DNA of 14,948 nucleotides, taken from assembly GCA_036172265.1 (NCBI GenBank), contig JASFBA010000055.1, forward strand, positions 1 to 14,948. The letters are read 5' to 3'. This DNA is from JASFBA01 sp036172265 (GTDB lineage: Bacteria > Chloroflexota > Chloroflexia > DTKN01). Positions 12,586 through 14,948 of this stretch are shown here, one piece after another. The notes beneath the pieces were generated by a model. That model did no database searches and had not been told where the DNA came from. It saw only the letters and a program-made list of their open reading frames with translations. Every line of letters starts with the position of its first letter. Positions within the stretch are counted from its first letter, which is position 1. The position numbers were made by a program, and so were the translations under genes.

Positions 12586-14676
12586 ATGCCCAGAGCCATA
12601 CCTTTACAACAGATACGCAATATCGGCATCATCGCCCACATCGACGCGGGCAAGACCACGACTACGGAGCGCATCCTTTACTACACCGGGCGCATCCACC
12701 GGATGGGCAACGTGGACGATGGCACCACCGTGACCGACTGGATGGAACAGGAACGGGAACGGGGGGTGACCATCACCGCCGCGGCGATCACCTGTTTCTG
12801 GCGGGGCCATCAGATCAACATCATTGATACGCCCGGCCATGTGGACTTTACCGCCGAAGTGGAGCGGAGTCTGCGCGTGCTCGATGGGGGTGTGGTGGTT
12901 TTTGATGCGATGGCTGGCGTCGAACCGCAGTCGGAGACGGTTTGGCGCCAGGCGGACCGTTATCGGGTTCCGCGGATCTGCTTTATTAACAAAATGGATC
13001 GCGTCGGGGCGGACTTCTGGCAGGCTCTGGAGTCCATTCGCACCCGCCTGCAAGCCCGACCCCTGGCGGTGCAGATCCCTATCGGCGCCGAGGACTCGTT
13101 CTGCGGGATCATCGACCTCCTTCAGGGAATGGCCCTCTACTACACCGATGAACTGGGGGCCAACCCAGAGGTACGGCCGATCCCGCCGGACTATCGGGAG
13201 GAGTTCCTGGCCCGTCGGGAGGAACTGGTCGAGCGAATTGCCGAGACCGATGACCTCCTGACCGAAAAGTACCTGGAGGGCCGGGAAATCTCCGAAGAGG
13301 AGTTGCGGGCGGCGCTGCGGCGAGCGACGCTTTCCGGCCGGCTGGTGCCGGTGCTCTGCGGTGCAGCGCTCCGAAACAAGGGGGTACAACCCCTGCTCGA
13401 CGCCATTGTGGACTATCTGCCCTCGCCTCTGGACGTGCCGCCGGTCGTTGGAACCGACCCGCGCAACGGGGAGGCTGAGACCAGGCCAGTGCGGGATGAC
13501 GCCCCCTTCGCTGCCCTGGTCTTCAAGATCGTCACCGACCCATATGCCGGAAAACTGGCCTACCTCCGTGTCTATTCGGGCCATTTACGTGTCGGTGCTC
13601 GTGTTGTAAACGCCACCCGAGATCGGGCGGAACGTGTCGCCCGACTGTTGCGTATGCACGCCAACCGGCGCGAGGAGATCGAAGAGGTCTACGCCGGGGA
13701 CATCGCCGCCCTTATCGGGCCGAAACAGAGTTTCACGGGCGATACGCTCTGCGATCCGGAGCACCCGATCGTGCTGGAGGCGATGCGCTTTCCGGAGCCG
13801 GTCATCGCTGTGGCTGTGGAGGCCCGGACGACGGCCGACCAGGAGCGTCTGATGGCAGCCTTACAGGCTCTGAGCGAGGAAGACCCGACCTTCCGGGTTC
13901 GCACCGACGAAGAAACCGGGCAGGTGCTCATCTCCGGGATGGGCGAGTTCCACCTGGAGGTGCTGGTCGAACGGCTGCGACGCGAGTTCCATGTGGAGGC
14001 CAATGTAGGCCGGCCGCAGGTCGCCTATCGGGAGACCATCAGCCAGGCGGTCGAGGTCGAGGGGGTCTTCTCCCGGCAGACGGCCGGCAAGATGCTCTAC
14101 GGAAGCGTCCGGTTGCACCTGGAACCGCTCCCCCGGGGCGAGGGCTTTCGCTTCGAGAACCGGGCTCCGGAAGAAGAGGTGCCGACCGAGTTCGTGCCGG
14201 CCGTCCGGTTGGGCATCCACGAGGCCATGGATACCGGGGTGTTGGCCGGCTATCCGGTGGTGGACATCCGGGCCATCCTTCTGGGCGGTGTCTTTCGGGA
14301 GGAGGAAGCCTCCGAACTGGCCTTCAAAATGGCCGCCTCCCAGGCGCTGCGCGAAGGGGTCCGCCGGGCCAGGCCGATTCTCCTGGAGCCGGTGATGAAG
14401 ATCGAGGTGACCATGCCGGAGGAATATCTGGGCGATGTCCTGAACGACCTGAATGCCCGTCGGGCCGAAATCCAAGGCTTTGAGGCCCGCGACGGTACCC
14501 AGATCGTGCGTGCCCAGGTTCCTCTGGCCACGATGTTCGGATATGCCACCGGCCTGCGTTCGCTCACGCAGGGGCGGGCGACTTACGCCATGGAGTTCAG
14601 CCATTATCGGGAACTCCCTCCGGAGGTGGCCCGGGAGATCATCGCCCGGGTACGGGGATATGTTGTGGATTTATAG
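12586..14676 (+). CDS. fusA: Elongation factor G (with an unusual domain IV tip)
   Basis: Translocation GTPase (696 aa, normal length). G1 AHIDAGKTT (17-25), switch region with DWMEQERERGVTIT, G3 DTPGH (81-85), G4 NKMD (135-138) and G5 CGAAL are intact, as is domain II (FKIVTDPYAGKLAYLRVYSG). Domain IV is odd. The loop that in EF-G normally reads SGGRGQYGH is here TAGKMLYGS (499-507). The second tip loop, normally containing a His in YHxVDSSE, reads FREEEASE (570-577) with Arg571. Both elements face the decoding centre in known EF-G structures. Domain V is ordinary. The ATG at 12586 is preceded only by weak SD-like GGACGAAGCG. Its position in the str operon supports a main translocase role despite the changes. 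Confidence 0.95.
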   Translation: MPRAIPLQQIRNIGIIAHIDAGKTTTTERILYYTGRIHRMGNVDDGTTVTDWMEQERERGVTITAAAITCFWRGHQINIIDTPGHVDFTAEVERSLRVLDGGVVVFDAMAGVEPQSETVWRQADRYRVPRICFINKMDRVGADFWQALESIRTRLQARPLAVQIPIGAEDSFCGIIDLLQGMALYYTDELGANPEVRPIPPDYREEFLARREELVERIAETDDLLTEKYLEGREISEEELRAALRRATLSGRLVPVLCGAALRNKGVQPLLDAIVDYLPSPLDVPPVVGTDPRNGEAETRPVRDDAPFAALVFKIVTDPYAGKLAYLRVYSGHLRVGARVVNATRDRAERVARLLRMHANRREEIEEVYAGDIAALIGPKQSFTGDTLCDPEHPIVLEAMRFPEPVIAVAVEARTTADQERLMAALQALSEEDPTFRVRTDEETGQVLISGMGEFHLEVLVERLRREFHVEANVGRPQVAYRETISQAVEVEGVFSRQTAGKMLYGSVRLHLEPLPRGEGFRFENRAPEEEVPTEFVPAVRLGIHEAMDTGVLAGYPVVDIRAILLGGVFREEEASELAFKMAASQALREGVRRARPILLEPVMKIEVTMPEEYLGDVLNDLNARRAEIQGFEARDGTQIVRAQVPLATMFGYATGLRSLTQGRATYAMEFSHYRELPPEVAREIIARVRGYVVDL

Positions 14677-14697
14677 GGACGGGGTTGCCCCGCCCTA
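14674..14697 (+). repeat. Palindrome starting at the fusA stop codon
   Basis: TAGGG plus CGGGG (14674-14684, with one bulged A at 14679) pairs with CCCCGCCCTA (14688-14697) around TTG: ten pairs. The left arm begins with the fusA stop codon. No T-run follows. Confidence 0.6.
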
Positions 14698-14700
14698 TTC

Positions 14701-14720
14701 CCCGGCGGTTCAACGCCGGG
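14701..14720 (+). repeat. Second hairpin in the fusA-tuf spacer
   Basis: CCCGGCG (14701-14707) pairs with CGCCGGG (14714-14720) around six bases. It directly follows the stop-codon palindrome. No U-run, so not a terminator. Confidence 0.5.
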
Positions 14721-14743
14721 CAAGTTGGGTACGTTGTAGAGCA

Positions 14744-14765
14744 GCCGGGGAACGATTTCCCAGGC
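14744..14765 (+). promoter_or_regulatory. Hairpin abutting the tuf ribosome binding site
   Basis: GCC and GGGAA (14744-14746, 14748-14752) pair with TTCCC and GGC (14757-14761, 14763-14765) with one G-A mismatch. The stem ends exactly where the SD AAGGAG (14766-14771) begins, so it could tune tuf translation. This is inference from position. Confidence 0.35.
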
Positions 14766-14780
14766 AAGGAGTGAGACAAG

Positions 14781-14948
14781 ATGGCCAAGGCCAAGTTTGA
14801 GCGCAAGAAGCCCCACGTGAACGTGGGGACGATCGGACACGTCGATCACGGCAAGACCACCCTGACTTCGGCGATGACCAAGGTGCTCTCCTTCAAGGGG
14901 CTGGCCAAGTTCCGCCCCTTTGAGACGATCGACAACGCCCCTGAGGAG
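14781..14948 (+). CDS. tuf: Elongation factor Tu (N-terminal part; 3' end outside window)
   Basis: EF-Tu carries aminoacyl-tRNA to the ribosome. The first 56 codons are present, about one seventh of the usual length. They show MAKAKFERKKPHVNVGTIGH, the P-loop GHVDHGKT (19-26) and the start of switch I at NAPEE. SAMTKVLSFKGLAKFRP is a mild variant of the usual sequence in this part. The ATG is nine bases after AAGGAG. It is the fourth gene of the str operon, 104 bases after fusA, and the spacer holds three hairpins. Confidence 0.97.
   Translation, partial: MAKAKFERKKPHVNVGTIGHVDHGKTTLTSAMTKVLSFKGLAKFRPFETIDNAPEE

Noticed and set aside
14674..14765. Terminator between fusA and tuf
   Set aside because: Three stems but no U-run after any of them; tuf has no clear promoter of its own and is likely read through.
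1..14948. tRNA, rRNA, CRISPR array, transposase or prophage genes
   Set aside because: None seen. The match of 5646-5657 to the end of 16S rRNA is only about 12 bases and is explained as a ribosome-binding sequence on the other strand.

Overview
The window looks like chromosomal DNA of a GC-rich bacterium, most likely a Chloroflexota (Anaerolineae-like) lineage. That placement is an inference. It rests on the lipoprotein with a Pro/Thr-rich linker after its lipobox, the many non-ATG starts (TTG for dnaA; GTG for rpsL and probably two others), and the short TAGGGG-type palindromes between genes. No rRNA, tRNA, CRISPR array or insertion sequence was found.

Layout. Positions 1-5518 (minus strand) hold an oligopeptide/dipeptide-type ABC importer operon, read from right to left: solute-binding lipoprotein, two permeases, two ATPases. 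The last ATPase gene is cut by the window edge. Positions 5519-5823 are a divergent control region with two back-to-back sigma70-type promoters and a long structured leader for the transporter. Positions 5824-7910 (plus) carry a compact three-gene unit: nitroreductase, two-winged-helix SCO6745-like protein, second nitroreductase. Positions 7947-9589 (plus) carry a YraN-family protein and a membrane protein with two bacterial PH domains, overlapping by 19 bases. Positions 9590-9936 are non-coding, with DnaA boxes, an AT-rich repeat block and the dnaA promoter; this is a candidate replication origin. dnaA follows (9937-11337), then tandem promoters and the str operon rpsL-rpsG-fusA-tuf, with tuf cut at the window end.

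How it works together. The transporter genes form one uptake system: lipoprotein receptor, two-subunit membrane channel and two-ATPase motor. A hairpin after the receptor gene may allow more receptor than channel to be made. The right half joins replication initiation to the core translation genes, with dnaA beside the str operon instead of dnaN.

The observations most worth following are: (1) the str-operon EF-G has replaced both conserved elements at the tip of domain IV; (2) palindromes begin exactly at the TAG stop codon of four genes; (3) the origin-like block has a repeated 13-mer and a 12-bp inverted repeat; (4) the transporter leader carries an SD match, a small reading frame and two hairpins.
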